From assembly GCA_963662245.2 (NCBI GenBank), contig CAXXVQ010000001.1, positions 186,001-250,000 of the forward strand: a stretch of 64,000 bases of DNA, in the 5' to 3' direction. Below the pieces are notes generated by a model that was not told the origin of the DNA, did no database searches, and was given only the letters and a program-made list of their open reading frames with translations. This document shows positions 25,963-35,775 of this stretch, piece after piece. This DNA is from JAFGVL01 sp963662245. GTDB taxonomy: Bacteria > Bacteroidota > Bacteroidia > Bacteroidales > Paludibacteraceae. The first letter of the stretch is position 1; each line of letters starts with the position of its first letter. The position numbers and the translations under genes were made by a program.

Positions 25963-27126
25963 ATGACAAAAGAAAAAGCCATTAAAAGCATCGCTATACT
26001 TGGCTCAACAGGGTCAATTGGTACTCAAGCACTTGAAGTTATTACTGAAAACCCAACGATGTTTGAAGTATATGCTTTAACAGCAAACAATAATTCAAAT
26101 CTATTGATTGAACAAGCAAAAAAGTTTGTTCCCGAAGTAGTTGTTATTGCCAATGAAAGTAAATACTCCGAGGTTAAAGAAGCTTTAAATAAACTTCCAA
26201 TAAAAGTATTTGCCGGTAGCGATGCGATTGCTCAAGTTGCAGAAATGGAACCAATTGATATTGTATTAACGGCAATGGTTGGTTATTCTGGATTAAAGTC
26301 TACAATTCATGCGATAAAAGCGAAGAAAACAATTGCTTTAGCAAATAAAGAAACATTAGTTGTTGCCGGAGAATTAATCACCTCTTTAGCTATTGAGAAT
26401 GCTTGCCCAATTTTACCGGTAGATTCTGAGCATTCTGCAATTTTCCAATGCTTAACCGGTGAAAACCTAGATAGCATTGAAAAGGTAATTTTAACCGCTT
26501 CAGGTGGTCCATTCCGCTCATATTCTATTGATGCATTAGCTCATGTTGGAAAATCACAAGCTCTGAAGCACCCTAACTGGAGCATGGGCGCAAAAATCAC
26601 CATTGACTCAGCCACAATGATGAACAAAGGTTTTGAAGTTATTGAAGCAAAATGGCTATTCGGACTTAAACCAGAACAAATAGATGTATATATCCATCCC
26701 CAATCAATCATTCACTCAATGGTACAATTTAACGATGGATCTATAAAAGCTCAAATGGGGTTACCAGACATGAAACTCCCTATTCAATATGCTTTTGGCT
26801 ATCCTAATAGAATCAAAAATAATTATCCACGATTAGATTTCTTAAAACACAATCAATTAACCTTTGAGAAGCCTGATTTAAAGAAATTCCGCAATTTAGC
26901 TTATGCATATGATGCAATGCAAAAAGGAGGAAACTTACCATGTATACTAAATGCAGCAAATGAAGTTGTAGTAGATGCATTTTTAAAAGATCAGATTGGA
27001 TTTTTACAAATGTGTGATATCATTGAAAAAACTCTAAACAAAGCTAGCTTTATTAAACAACCAACATATGATGATTATGTTGCTACAGATAATGAAGCAA
27101 GAGTAATAGCCCAGAAACTTTGTTAA
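25963..27126 (+). CDS. dxr: 1-deoxy-D-xylulose 5-phosphate reductoisomerase
   Basis: The 387-residue enzyme converts DXP to MEP with NADPH, the first committed step of the non-mevalonate isoprenoid pathway. Visible motifs are the nucleotide-binding 'GSTGSIGTQALEV', metal site 'PVDSEHSAIFQCL', 'ASGGPFR', and 'DSATMMNKGFEVIEA' with the substrate-closing loop. Full length and unbroken. It starts 3 bp after the M23 gene and is followed 21 bp later by rseP, an arrangement common in bacteria. Confidence 0.97.
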   Translation: MTKEKAIKSIAILGSTGSIGTQALEVITENPTMFEVYALTANNNSNLLIEQAKKFVPEVVVIANESKYSEVKEALNKLPIKVFAGSDAIAQVAEMEPIDIVLTAMVGYSGLKSTIHAIKAKKTIALANKETLVVAGELITSLAIENACPILPVDSEHSAIFQCLTGENLDSIEKVILTASGGPFRSYSIDALAHVGKSQALKHPNWSMGAKITIDSATMMNKGFEVIEAKWLFGLKPEQIDVYIHPQSIIHSMVQFNDGSIKAQMGLPDMKLPIQYAFGYPNRIKNNYPRLDFLKHNQLTFEKPDLKKFRNLAYAYDAMQKGGNLPCILNAANEVVVDAFLKDQIGFLQMCDIIEKTLNKASFIKQPTYDDYVATDNEARVIAQKLC

Positions 27127-27147
27127 ACAATTAAATTCGTTGTTCCA

Positions 27148-28614
27148 ATGGACTTTCTAATAAGAGCATCTCAATTAATATTCAGCTTAACTATACTTGT
27201 GTTTTTTCATGAGTTAGGTCATTTCTTTTTCTCTAAACTATTTAAAGTTAGAGTAGAGAAGTTTTATTTATTCTTTAATCCAAGCTTTTCTTTACTTAAA
27301 GCAAAAAAGATTAATGGAAAATGGAAGCTTAAGTTCTTCAGCAAAAACACACAAAGCCTCTCCTCTCCTGTTATTGATTACCAAGGAAATCATGCAAAAG
27401 ACAATGAAGGCAATTACCTATACAAGACAACTCCGACAAGCGAATTAGAAGATAGCGATTGGAGAAAATATCCAGAAAATACAGAATGGGGAATCGGCTG
27501 GTTACCTCTTGGCGGATATTGTAAAATTGCCGGAATGATTGACGAGTCTATGGATAAAGGCCAAATGGCTTCTCCCGCTCAACCTTGGGAGTACCGAGCT
27601 GCTAATCCTTGGAAAAGACTTCCAATTATCTCAGGCGGAGTATTAGTAAACTTCATTATGGCTTTGCTTATATATTCAGCTATCCTTTTCACATGGGGAG
27701 AAGAATATATTCCTGTAAAAAACTACACATATGGTTTTGAGTTTAGCGATAAAGCTAAAGGGTTTGGATTTACTGATGGAGATGTCTTAATCTCTGCTGA
27801 TGGAATAATACTTGAAAAGTTTGACGAACAAGAAATCAGACACTTATTAAACTCAAAAACAGTTTTGGTAAATAGAAATGGGAAAGACAGAATAATCTCA
27901 TTACCGAAGGAATTCTCTAAAAAAATATTATTTGAAAGTGACTATTTTGCTATACCAAGATTACCTTTTGTTGCCGCTGAAGTTATTGACGGTTCTCCTG
28001 CAAAAAAATCAGGCATACAAAAAGGAGATAGTTTATTGTATATCAATGACTTAAAACAAAGTTCATTTTTTTATTTTGCAAAAAATATAAATTCTCATAA
28101 ACAAAATAGGGTTAAAATTGGTTTATATAGGTACGGCTTATTAAAACAAGTATATGTTACCCCAGATTCAACTGGTAAAATTGGAGTTCGCCCATACAGT
28201 TACGGACACTTTTTTGAGATTAAAAAGGTTGAGTATGGTTTCTTTGAATCGATTCCTGCAGGCATTAAACATGGCATTAATAAACTATCGGGCTATGTAA
28301 GTGATTTTAAATTCCTATTTACAAAAGAAGGTGTTGAGAATCTAGGAGGTTTTGCCAGCATGGGCAAAATGTACGATGTTGAATGGAATTGGCAAAGACT
28401 TTGGGAAATGACTGCTTTTCTTTCAATTATATTGGCTTTCATGAATATTTTGCCAATACCCGGTTTAGATGGAGGTCATTTATTATTCTTATTATTTGAG
28501 TTAATTACAGGTAAAAAACCAAATCAGAAGTTCTTAGAAAAAGCTCAAATAATTGGCATGATTTTTCTACTTAGTTTAATGATTTTTGCAAATGTAAATG
28601 ATATATTTAAATAG
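27148..28614 (+). CDS. rseP: RIP metalloprotease RseP (site-2 protease)
   Basis: The 488-residue inner-membrane zinc protease has HELGH (HExxH) in the first helix near residue 21, 'GGVLVNFIMALLIYS', PDZ sequence ('AAEVIDGSPAKKSGIQKGDSL'), and the C-terminal 'NILPIPGLDGGH' that supplies the third zinc ligand. It performs intramembrane cleavage of anti-sigma factors or signal-peptide remnants. It carries about 60 extra residues between HExxH and the first periplasmic loop, which is usual in Bacteroidota. Confidence 0.95.
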   Translation: MDFLIRASQLIFSLTILVFFHELGHFFFSKLFKVRVEKFYLFFNPSFSLLKAKKINGKWKLKFFSKNTQSLSSPVIDYQGNHAKDNEGNYLYKTTPTSELEDSDWRKYPENTEWGIGWLPLGGYCKIAGMIDESMDKGQMASPAQPWEYRAANPWKRLPIISGGVLVNFIMALLIYSAILFTWGEEYIPVKNYTYGFEFSDKAKGFGFTDGDVLISADGIILEKFDEQEIRHLLNSKTVLVNRNGKDRIISLPKEFSKKILFESDYFAIPRLPFVAAEVIDGSPAKKSGIQKGDSLLYINDLKQSSFFYFAKNINSHKQNRVKIGLYRYGLLKQVYVTPDSTGKIGVRPYSYGHFFEIKKVEYGFFESIPAGIKHGINKLSGYVSDFKFLFTKEGVENLGGFASMGKMYDVEWNWQRLWEMTAFLSIILAFMNILPIPGLDGGHLLFLLFELITGKKPNQKFLEKAQIIGMIFLLSLMIFANVNDIFK

Positions 28615-28635
28615 AGACACCTTAACATTGATGAT

Positions 28636-29139
28636 ATGAAAAAACTTATACTATTACCCGTGATGATCTGTTTCTTTATGCTTCCTAGCAATGCGCAGAA
28701 AGCAGCTTCAACGAATTATGTTGAGAAACACAGCGTTATATATTTGAACAAGGCTGAATTTATCAAAAGGGTATCAAACTACGAACAAAGTCCTAATGAA
28801 TGGAAATACCTTGGAGACAAGCCATGTATTATTGATTTCTACACAACTTGGTGTGGACCATGCAAAAGATTAGCTCCAATTTTAGAGGATATTGCGAATG
28901 AGTACAATGGTCAAATTTATGTTTATAAAGTTGATGCAGAAAAAGAAGCAGAGCTATCTAGAGCTTTTAGAATTAACAGCTATCCAAGCTTATTATTCTG
29001 TCCTATGCAAGGAAAACCTCAAATGGCTTTAGGCTTACTTCCTAAAGAAAATCTTCAAAGAATTGTAGACCAACTATTATTAGGTAAAAAACCTGCTGAA
29101 AAAACTTCTAGTTTTAAACCTGATTCAACAAATAAATAG
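28636..29139 (+). CDS. Exported thioredoxin-fold protein (WCGPC)
   Basis: The 167-residue protein has a signal peptide (MKKLILLPVMICFFMLPSNAQ) and a thioredoxin domain with the redox motif 'TTWCGPCKR', a downstream 'VDAEKEAELSRAF' and the cis-Pro region 'NSYPSLLF'. It should act as a periplasmic thiol-disulfide exchanger. Position at the end of the dxr-rseP operon and the terminator at 29159 suggest it is co-transcribed with them. Confidence 0.92.
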   Translation: MKKLILLPVMICFFMLPSNAQKAASTNYVEKHSVIYLNKAEFIKRVSNYEQSPNEWKYLGDKPCIIDFYTTWCGPCKRLAPILEDIANEYNGQIYVYKVDAEKEAELSRAFRINSYPSLLFCPMQGKPQMALGLLPKENLQRIVDQLLLGKKPAEKTSSFKPDSTNK

Positions 29140-29158
29140 ACATTAATAAAATAAAAAA

Positions 29159-29191
29159 AGCTCGCTTGATTTCTCAAACGAGCTTTTTTTA
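29159..29191. terminator. Bidirectional terminator between trx and the GLUG-repeat gene
   Basis: An 11-bp stem with one mismatch (AGCTCGCTTGA / TCAAACGAGCT) is flanked by an A-run on the left and a T-run on the right, so it can end both convergent transcripts. Confidence 0.8.
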
Positions 29192-29207
29192 TTTTAAATA
29201 GTTACAG

Positions 29208-32200
29208 TTAATCAACAATAACCTTTATTATCTTCTCTGTGCCGGATATTGATATTTTTACAATATAAACACCTCCAACTTCGGTAATCCTCAATGCGTT
29301 AATTGTTTTTAAGCCTACTATAGAACTACATAAGCTTCCTCTAGAATCATAAACCTTAACATCTGCATCAGCTAATTCAGTTTCAGAATAACCTACAATT
29401 GCAAGCGTAGTCACGCCACCCTCTTTTACTGGATTTGGATAAATGGCAATATTCTTTGAAAGGTCAATTTTTTCAGAGAAATACTTTGGATTTGAATAAT
29501 AGTCATTACCATTAGCGTCAGTTGCCTTCACAACATAACTTCCAATAAAACCATTATTGTCAATATAGCTTTGTGATGTTGCTCCTTCAATTAAGACACC
29601 ATCTTTATACCATTGATAGCTAACAAAAGTTTCATTCTCGTTTTCAACATATAAAACTTGACCATTATATAATTTAACCCAAACAGAAGGGATACAAGTA
29701 ACAATTTTAAACGAATACATCATACTAGGTACGCCCAATTCATTACGCATCTGCAATGAAGCAGAATAAGTACCAAAAGATAATCCCACAGGTAGCTGAA
29801 TCACAATTGAGTCGCTTCTATTATTCAAAGGAAGGCTAATATAATCTACATTAGAAAAACCTACATTTTTAGCCTCATCACCATACACAATTCTAAATTC
29901 TGTCGGTTCCCCTGTCAAAATCGTATAAGGTAAATATATATTTGAGTTACTATCACTAGTTTGAATATCACCCAAAGGATTCAAAGTAATAAACATTGAA
30001 ATCTTAGCACCAAAAAGATTAAATCCATCTGGTATAATATATTTATACGCAGAATCACCTGTAAGATAATAATTTACAGAAATAACTTTATTTTCACCAA
30101 CAGATGCAGACATATAATTTGCAACAGCTACAAGATTTACTTTACCATAATCCTCTGCTGCTACATCTAGTAAATACCCATTATTTAGAACTTTTGCAGA
30201 AACATTCCCATCGAACATTTTATTAGTCTCAACTTCAGTTCCATTTACATCAACAGGAATTCCAACTGAAAATTTAATCCAAAGAGTATCTTTTTGATAA
30301 CCATCACTGATAATAACTCTCATAGAGTCATACCCATAAAAGTTTGAATCAGGATAATAAACCATATTATTTCTCCCAAAAGAAACATATCCATTTTCAA
30401 GAGAATCCAACACCGTAAGAGAAACTGAATCACCATCAATATCTATGATATCAAAACTAAATGTAGTTACTGAATTCACTTTAATACTATAAACTTGTGT
30501 GTGTAAAACAGGAATATGATTATCCATAATCAAAAGACTTGCTACGGTATTTCCCCAAAGAGAATCTGGATAAACAGCTCGCTTCTCTCCGATTCTATAC
30601 TCAAGACTAATTACATCTCCATTTTTTATTGTCGAAGGTAAATCTATTGTGTTTACAGAATCAGTCAGCCCTTCACTTAAGTTGTATACCCTTAAGAACA
30701 ATGAATCTTGAATTGTTTCATAATCAAAATCATTATCCAGCAGCCTCGACAAAGAAAACGGTATTCCAAAATCCTTTGCCGATAAATATATTGTATCAAC
30801 AACTGCACACGGCGCATTATCAAAGACTCTCAATGCAGGGTATGTACTATCATTTCGAATGCTCCAAATAGAAACATAATCTAAACGATCAATATAGCCA
30901 GCATCCTTCATCTGAATATCATTTAATGCCGTAAGAGTAGTATCAAGAACATCATAATAACTTAGTCCAGATTCAAAACCTGAAGTAACTGTATCAAAAT
31001 ATGAATTTGGAAAAGTTGATGCAGATACAAAACCAATAAAACCAGCAACACCACTTGTGCCTGTTACACGACCTGTACTATATGAATTCTTAATGGTAAC
31101 TAAATTAAAAACTTGCCCTGCAAATCCCCCAGAAGTAACATTCGCATCAACATTACCAGTTGTATATACATTTTCAACCTGAATACCTGAACCTAAAAAA
31201 CCGGAAACTCCTCCGATACGACTATTACCAGATATATTCCCTGTATTATAACAAAGCGACATACTACCATATGAGGCATTACCTGTAATACCACCACAAT
31301 CTAAAGTTGCTTCGATATTACCTGTATTAAAACACTTTGATATTTGAGAGGATTCTGACCCTCCAGCAATTCCTCCAACTAATTTCAGGCCATTTACATC
31401 AGCAATGTTTGAACAATTTAACAATACTTCAGAAACCATTCGTCCAACAACACCACCAACATACCAACCTGTCGCACTAACAGCACCACTATTATAACAA
31501 CTATCCACCGAGGCTCCATTCACTCGACCGATAACCCCACCTACTGAATCTGTTCCAATAACTCTACCCGTATTATAACAATTTGTAATATCTCCTGAAC
31601 TTTTAGACTGACCAATTACTCCACCGGTATTATTATTCCCATTTATTGTACCTGAATTGGAACAATTACTTACAGTCAATGAAGATTCTATATCACCTAC
31701 AACTCCAGCAGAATAATTACCTGAACAAACAACATCACCATAGTTATTACAATTTTCAAATTTCGATGAAGATTTTGCGTATCCAACGATTCCTCCTACA
31801 TAACCATTTGGACCAGAACCTTCAACATATCCATTAAAAGAGCAGTTTGATATTATAGCCGTAAAAGAATAACCACATATTCCACCTACATAATCAGATG
31901 TTGATCTAATTGTATCTGAACTGCCAATCACATGACAATCAGAAATCGCTACACCCCCTCTTGCAAAACCAACAATCCCAGCGGTATATATAGCTGTGCT
32001 TTCAATAAGACAGTTTTCTAAAGTAACTCCATCAATAATAGCTGGAGTATAGGCATAACCAAACAAACCGGAATAAGTTGCAGTTCTGTTCACATACAAA
32101 TTAGATATCTTATATCCATCACCATAAAATTTACCGGTAAACTTTGTAGAAGATGTAGCCCCAATAGGCGTAAAACCAGATCCACCAAACTCAGGTCTAG

Positions 32201-32414
32201 AAGCTGAGGCATCAATATCATTTGCTAGCTTATATACTTTTGCCGGAGAATATGTTCCCGTAGTCCCAACAACACAAAGGTCTGCATAATCGGCAACCAC
32301 ATATGGGCTTGCAACGGTTCCCGAACCAGTTAAAACCCCACCAGTAGCCCAAATATTTAATGGGAATAATATCGTTATAAAATAAAGAAGTATGTATCTA
32401 TAAATCTGAGACAT
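29208..32414 (-). CDS. Secreted GLUG-repeat beta-helix protein with T9SS type A sorting domain
   Basis: The 1068-residue protein starts with a signal peptide (MSQIYRYILLYFITILFPLNIWA). Residues 100-480 hold about a dozen tandem repeats of the form 'NCxNxGxVxGxxxVGGIxG' (GLUG-like), expected to build a beta-helix. Two cadherin/Ig-like stretches follow ('SFDIIDIDGDSVSLTVLD'), then an Ig-like region ('SYQWYKDGVLIEGATSQSY'). The C terminus ('KNIAIYPNPVKEGG' to 'GVYIVKIS') is a classic type A T9SS sorting domain, cleaved and anchored by PorU-type sortase. Likely a surface adhesin; no catalytic domain is visible. Confidence 0.87.
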   Translation of the reverse strand: MSQIYRYILLYFITILFPLNIWATGGVLTGSGTVASPYVVADYADLCVVGTTGTYSPAKVYKLANDIDASASRPEFGGSGFTPIGATSSTKFTGKFYGDGYKISNLYVNRTATYSGLFGYAYTPAIIDGVTLENCLIESTAIYTAGIVGFARGGVAISDCHVIGSSDTIRSTSDYVGGICGYSFTAIISNCSFNGYVEGSGPNGYVGGIVGYAKSSSKFENCNNYGDVVCSGNYSAGVVGDIESSLTVSNCSNSGTINGNNNTGGVIGQSKSSGDITNCYNTGRVIGTDSVGGVIGRVNGASVDSCYNSGAVSATGWYVGGVVGRMVSEVLLNCSNIADVNGLKLVGGIAGGSESSQISKCFNTGNIEATLDCGGITGNASYGSMSLCYNTGNISGNSRIGGVSGFLGSGIQVENVYTTGNVDANVTSGGFAGQVFNLVTIKNSYSTGRVTGTSGVAGFIGFVSASTFPNSYFDTVTSGFESGLSYYDVLDTTLTALNDIQMKDAGYIDRLDYVSIWSIRNDSTYPALRVFDNAPCAVVDTIYLSAKDFGIPFSLSRLLDNDFDYETIQDSLFLRVYNLSEGLTDSVNTIDLPSTIKNGDVISLEYRIGEKRAVYPDSLWGNTVASLLIMDNHIPVLHTQVYSIKVNSVTTFSFDIIDIDGDSVSLTVLDSLENGYVSFGRNNMVYYPDSNFYGYDSMRVIISDGYQKDTLWIKFSVGIPVDVNGTEVETNKMFDGNVSAKVLNNGYLLDVAAEDYGKVNLVAVANYMSASVGENKVISVNYYLTGDSAYKYIIPDGFNLFGAKISMFITLNPLGDIQTSDSNSNIYLPYTILTGEPTEFRIVYGDEAKNVGFSNVDYISLPLNNRSDSIVIQLPVGLSFGTYSASLQMRNELGVPSMMYSFKIVTCIPSVWVKLYNGQVLYVENENETFVSYQWYKDGVLIEGATSQSYIDNNGFIGSYVVKATDANGNDYYSNPKYFSEKIDLSKNIAIYPNPVKEGGVTTLAIVGYSETELADADVKVYDSRGSLCSSIVGLKTINALRITEVGGVYIVKISISGTEKIIKVIVD

Positions 32415-32493
32415 ATATTAGAATTTATAAAATAAGAAACAAAGGTACTAAAATTAAAATTTCATCTTAAAATACATTATACAAGAAATACAA

Positions 32494-33584
32494 TTAATAC
32501 CATTTTTTACGCCTTAACCAAATATACACAATCACACCAACGCCTATCATAGTTAACCAAGCTAACAAATAACCCCATTTCCACATAAGTTCAGGCATAA
32601 AATGAAAATTCATCCCCCATACTCCAACTAAAAAAGTTAAAGGAATAAATATCGTAGACACTACAGTTAGACGCTTCATTATATGAATTCATCCGCATAT
32701 CTGCATTGGCCATATATAAATCTACTAATGACGCTATTAATTCTTTAGTGCTTTCTATTAACTGAAAAACCTGAAGCAATTGGTCATATGTATCTTGAAA
32801 ATAAATCTTGGTTTCGTCTTTAAACGAACTTATTATTTAGGTCTAAAATTTCATGAAATTCATCCTTTAGTGGCATAACATTTTTCCGTAATCGCATATA
32901 ATCCTTTCGATAACGCTGGATGCCTTTACCAATCTCTTCCCTTACCGAATCAAACTCCATCAACTCATCTTCCATTTCTAAAAGCTTATCTTGTTGATTA
33001 TCTAAAACAATTAAATATAGTTCTACAACTTTACTTAGCAACAAGTTATATAAATAATCAACCCCACTAGACCGAACCTTTCCAATATTTTCAACCAAAG
33101 CTTGGCGTATTAATTGAAAACGCTCGGCATGAGTTTCTTGAAATGACAAAATCAATTCCTCTCCCAAAATCAGACCCAAGTGATCTTTCTCTAATTCCAT
33201 ATTCTCATTATACTCATATGCATCAATTACTGTAAAAACCATTTCTGGAGACTCTTCTATTTTTGCAATATGCCTATCATTAAGCACATCTTGAATCCAA
33301 AGCACAGGCAAGTTCATTGAAACACATAACTTCTCAATACTTTTCACATCAGACAATCCTCTAACATGCAGCCATATCTTTTTCCCTTTTTGTATTGATT
33401 TCAAAAGCTCATCAACATCATGATATTTATTTTGCTTAACCGTAGCTTCATCATAGACAATCACAATGTATTCTGTAGATGCTTTAATATTCCCGGTATA
33501 TTCCAATTGTTCATACAATAGATTATTCTTTTGACGAAGCTTTGGAATATATTTTCGCTTTACTGATTTCTTTTTCATATACAT
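32494..33584 (-). pseudogene. corA: Magnesium/cobalt transporter CorA, disrupted by two frameshifts
   Basis: Three overlapping frames together give one CorA. The first 254 residues (33584-32820) hold 'VLNDRHIAKIEESPEMVF' and the long coiled helix. A +1 lesion at 32818-32823 makes a TAA stop; the next frame continues 'DETKIYFQDTYDQLLQVF' to about 32687. A second lesion near 32680-32687 shifts again into 'MKRLTVVSTIFIPLTFL', the GMNF pore motif and 'LRRKKWY'. The second lesion fits loss of 8 nt between direct repeats AATGAAG. Because two separate shifts do not restore the frame, a working product is unlikely unless the assembly is wrong. Confidence 0.87.
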
Positions 33585-33763
33585 CTATTCAAAAATGAGT
33601 TATACGAATTTAGTGAAATTATATTTATATAGAAGGTAAACTCACCTTTATATTACCCCTATCTATTAACATTTTAAAGGAAATTGGCAATTATTCCCAA
33701 AATCATAAATTAAGCATTACTTAAAAAAATTAAAAATTACTTCAGCACTGTTTTAAGAATAAC

Positions 33764-33771
33764 TATCTTTG
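33764..33771 (+). promoter_or_regulatory. -7 box (TATCTTTG) for the XRE-cupin gene
   Basis: Exact TAnnTTTG match 31 bp before the start codon at 33802. No clear -33 TTG is seen. Confidence 0.5.
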
Positions 33772-33801
33772 CAAACAGTTTAACAACGATATAAGATTAT
33801 T

Positions 33802-34344
33802 ATGGATCATATAGGAGAACGCATTAAGAAGAAAAGAGAGCTACTTAACCTGCAACTAAACGACTTAGCAAAAAAGGTAGGCATTAGTGCTAGCGGACTT
33901 TCTCAAATAGAAAAGATGAAAGCCTCCCCCTCACTACACACTCTCAAAACTATTGCTGATAGCTTGGGCACAACAGTAGGTGAACTTATTGGTGAAAATG
34001 AAGGCACTAGAAACAACCCAATCATCAAGGCTAAAGATGTGCAAATGATTGAAAGCAACGCTGGTGGAGCTAGAATTTACCAACTTTCACATCACGACAT
34101 TAACAAGCAAATGGATAACTTCATGGTTAAGTTACCAAGAGGAACTAGTTCTGATGGTTTCTTTATGAATCACCAAGGACAACACTTCTGTCATATTGCA
34201 AAAGGAAAGGTAAATTTCCGCTTAAATAATGACGAATACACCCTTCAAGAAGGCGACAATGCTTATTTCAACTCTAGAACTAAATTTCGTTTTGAGAATG
34301 AATACCTCGAAGCTGTTGAAATAATATGGGTAATCACCCGATAA
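33802..34344 (+). CDS. XRE-family regulator with C-terminal cupin sensor domain
   Basis: The 180-residue protein starts with a helix-turn-helix ('LNDLAKKVGISASGLSQIEK') and ends with a small cupin beta-barrel ('GQHFCHIAKGKVNFRLNNDE', 'LQEGDNAYFNSRTKFRF'). This pairing is typical of regulators such as PuuR/SutR-like proteins that sense a small metabolite. Genes next to it are an aminotransferase and carbonic anhydrase, so an amino-acid-related ligand is possible, but the sequence does not show which. Confidence 0.9.
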   Translation: MDHIGERIKKKRELLNLQLNDLAKKVGISASGLSQIEKMKASPSLHTLKTIADSLGTTVGELIGENEGTRNNPIIKAKDVQMIESNAGGARIYQLSHHDINKQMDNFMVKLPRGTSSDGFFMNHQGQHFCHIAKGKVNFRLNNDEYTLQEGDNAYFNSRTKFRFENEYLEAVEIIWVITR

Positions 34345-34429
34345 TTAAATAACACTTAATTTATTAAGAAATATTTAATTGCAAAATTAAAAACTTTTAT
34401 TTTTATATCAATTGTGTGTAAATATTTAC

Positions 34430-34437
34430 TAGTTTTG
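34430..34437 (+). promoter_or_regulatory. Possible -7 box (TAGTTTTG) for the aminotransferase
   Basis: TAnnTTTG match 50 bp before the start codon. The upstream TTG at 34412-34414 is only 15 bp away, so the -33 assignment is uncertain. Confidence 0.4.
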
Positions 34438-34487
34438 TAAAGTTTAACTTCGTTTTAGAAATCAACTTTTAAATAAAATTTAATAAA

Positions 34488-35681
34488 ATGTCATTAATTT
34501 CTGACCGTTTAAATGCTCTTGCGGCATCTGAAACATTAGCAATGTCGCAAAAAAGTGCAGAATTAAAAGCTCAAGGCTTTGATGTGATTAACTTAAGTGT
34601 TGGTGAACCTGATTTTTTCACCCCAAATCATATTAAAGAAGCAGCAAAGAAGGCTGTAGATGACAACTTTTCTTTCTACTCTCCTGTACCGGGATACCCT
34701 GCTTTACGCAATGCAATTGTTGAGAAACTACAGAAAGAAAACAATTTAACTTATGATGCGAGCCAGATTGTATGCTCTAATGGTGCTAAACAATCTGTGT
34801 GCAATACATTATTATGTATTATTAATCCAGGTGATGAAGTAATTATTCCTGCACCATACTGGGTTAGTTATGTAGAAATGGTAAAACTTGCTGAAGGTAC
34901 AAATGTAATTGTATCTGCTGGCATTGAGCAAGATTTTAAAATCACTCCTGCTCAACTTGAAGCTGCTATTACTCCAAAAACAAAAGCATTAATCCTTTGC
35001 TCACCATCAAACCCTACAGGTAGCGTTTACACTAAAGATGAACTTAAAGCTTTAGCAGATGTACTTGCAAAGTATCCTAATATTATCATTCTTTCTGACG
35101 AGATTTATGAACACATCAATTACTCAGGAAAACATGAAAGCATTGCTCAATTTGAGAATGTAAAGGAACAAGTTGTTATTATCAACGGTGTTTCTAAAGG
35201 ATATGCAATGACCGGATGGCGTCTTGGATGGATTGCCGCTCCAAAATGGTTAGCTGCAGCAGCCAATAAGCTACAAGGACAATACACATCAGGGCCATGT
35301 TCTGTTACTCAAAAAGCAGCTGAAGCAGCTTACACAGGAGATCAACAATGCGTAACTGATATGCGCACAGCTTTTGAGCGCCGCAAAAACTTAATTGTTA
35401 AGCTTGCCAGAGAAATTGAAGGATTCAAAGTTAATGAGCCAAGTGGAGCATTTTATATTTTCCCTGACTGTAGCTACTATATTGGAAAATCAGTTAATGG
35501 AAAAGCAATAACAAACTCTGCTGACTTAGCTATGTACTTATTAGAAACAGCTTATGTCGCTTGTGTAGGTGGTGTTGCTTTTGGTGCTCCAAATTGCATT
35601 CGTATGTCTTATGCAACTTCTGATGAAAACATTGAAAAAGCAATGAGCAGACTTAAAGAGGCTTTAGAAAAGTTATCTTAA
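34488..35681 (+). CDS. Class I/II PLP-dependent aminotransferase (aspartate aminotransferase type)
   Basis: The 397-residue enzyme has 'LSVGEPDFFTPNHI', 'GAKQSVCNTLL', 'CSPSNPTGSVYTKDEL', the Asp-Tyr of 'ILSDEIYEHINY', and the PLP-binding Lys in 'VSKGYAMTGWRLGW'. The conserved Arg near 'NCIRMSYATSD' binds the substrate carboxylate. It most resembles subgroup I-beta aspartate aminotransferases, transferring amino groups between aspartate and 2-oxoglutarate. The exact amino-acid preference cannot be read from the sequence. Confidence 0.94.
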   Translation: MSLISDRLNALAASETLAMSQKSAELKAQGFDVINLSVGEPDFFTPNHIKEAAKKAVDDNFSFYSPVPGYPALRNAIVEKLQKENNLTYDASQIVCSNGAKQSVCNTLLCIINPGDEVIIPAPYWVSYVEMVKLAEGTNVIVSAGIEQDFKITPAQLEAAITPKTKALILCSPSNPTGSVYTKDELKALADVLAKYPNIIILSDEIYEHINYSGKHESIAQFENVKEQVVIINGVSKGYAMTGWRLGWIAAPKWLAAAANKLQGQYTSGPCSVTQKAAEAAYTGDQQCVTDMRTAFERRKNLIVKLAREIEGFKVNEPSGAFYIFPDCSYYIGKSVNGKAITNSADLAMYLLETAYVACVGGVAFGAPNCIRMSYATSDENIEKAMSRLKEALEKLS

Positions 35682-35706
35682 AAACAATGTAAATTCATTA
35701 TATAAT

Positions 35707-35740
35707 AGCTCATTTCTAATTTTTGAAATGAGCTTTTTTT
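35707..35740 (+). terminator. Terminator after the aminotransferase
   Basis: A 10-bp perfect stem (AGCTCATTTC / GAAATGAGCT) with an 8-nt loop is followed by seven T residues. Confidence 0.85.
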
Positions 35741-35763
35741 TACCATATTGTTATCTAAAATAA

Positions 35764-35771
35764 TATCTTTG
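35764..35771 (+). promoter_or_regulatory. -7 box (TATCTTTG) for carbonic anhydrase
   Basis: Exact TAnnTTTG match only 4 bp before the start codon at 35776. The transcript would be nearly leaderless, or initiate just at the ATG, unless a second promoter is used. Confidence 0.45.
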
Positions 35772-35775
35772 ATAT

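Noticed and set aside
32818..32823. Programmed frameshift in corA at GTTTAAAG
   Set aside because: The heptamer is not in the phase required for -1 slippage, and a second frameshift downstream still breaks the gene.
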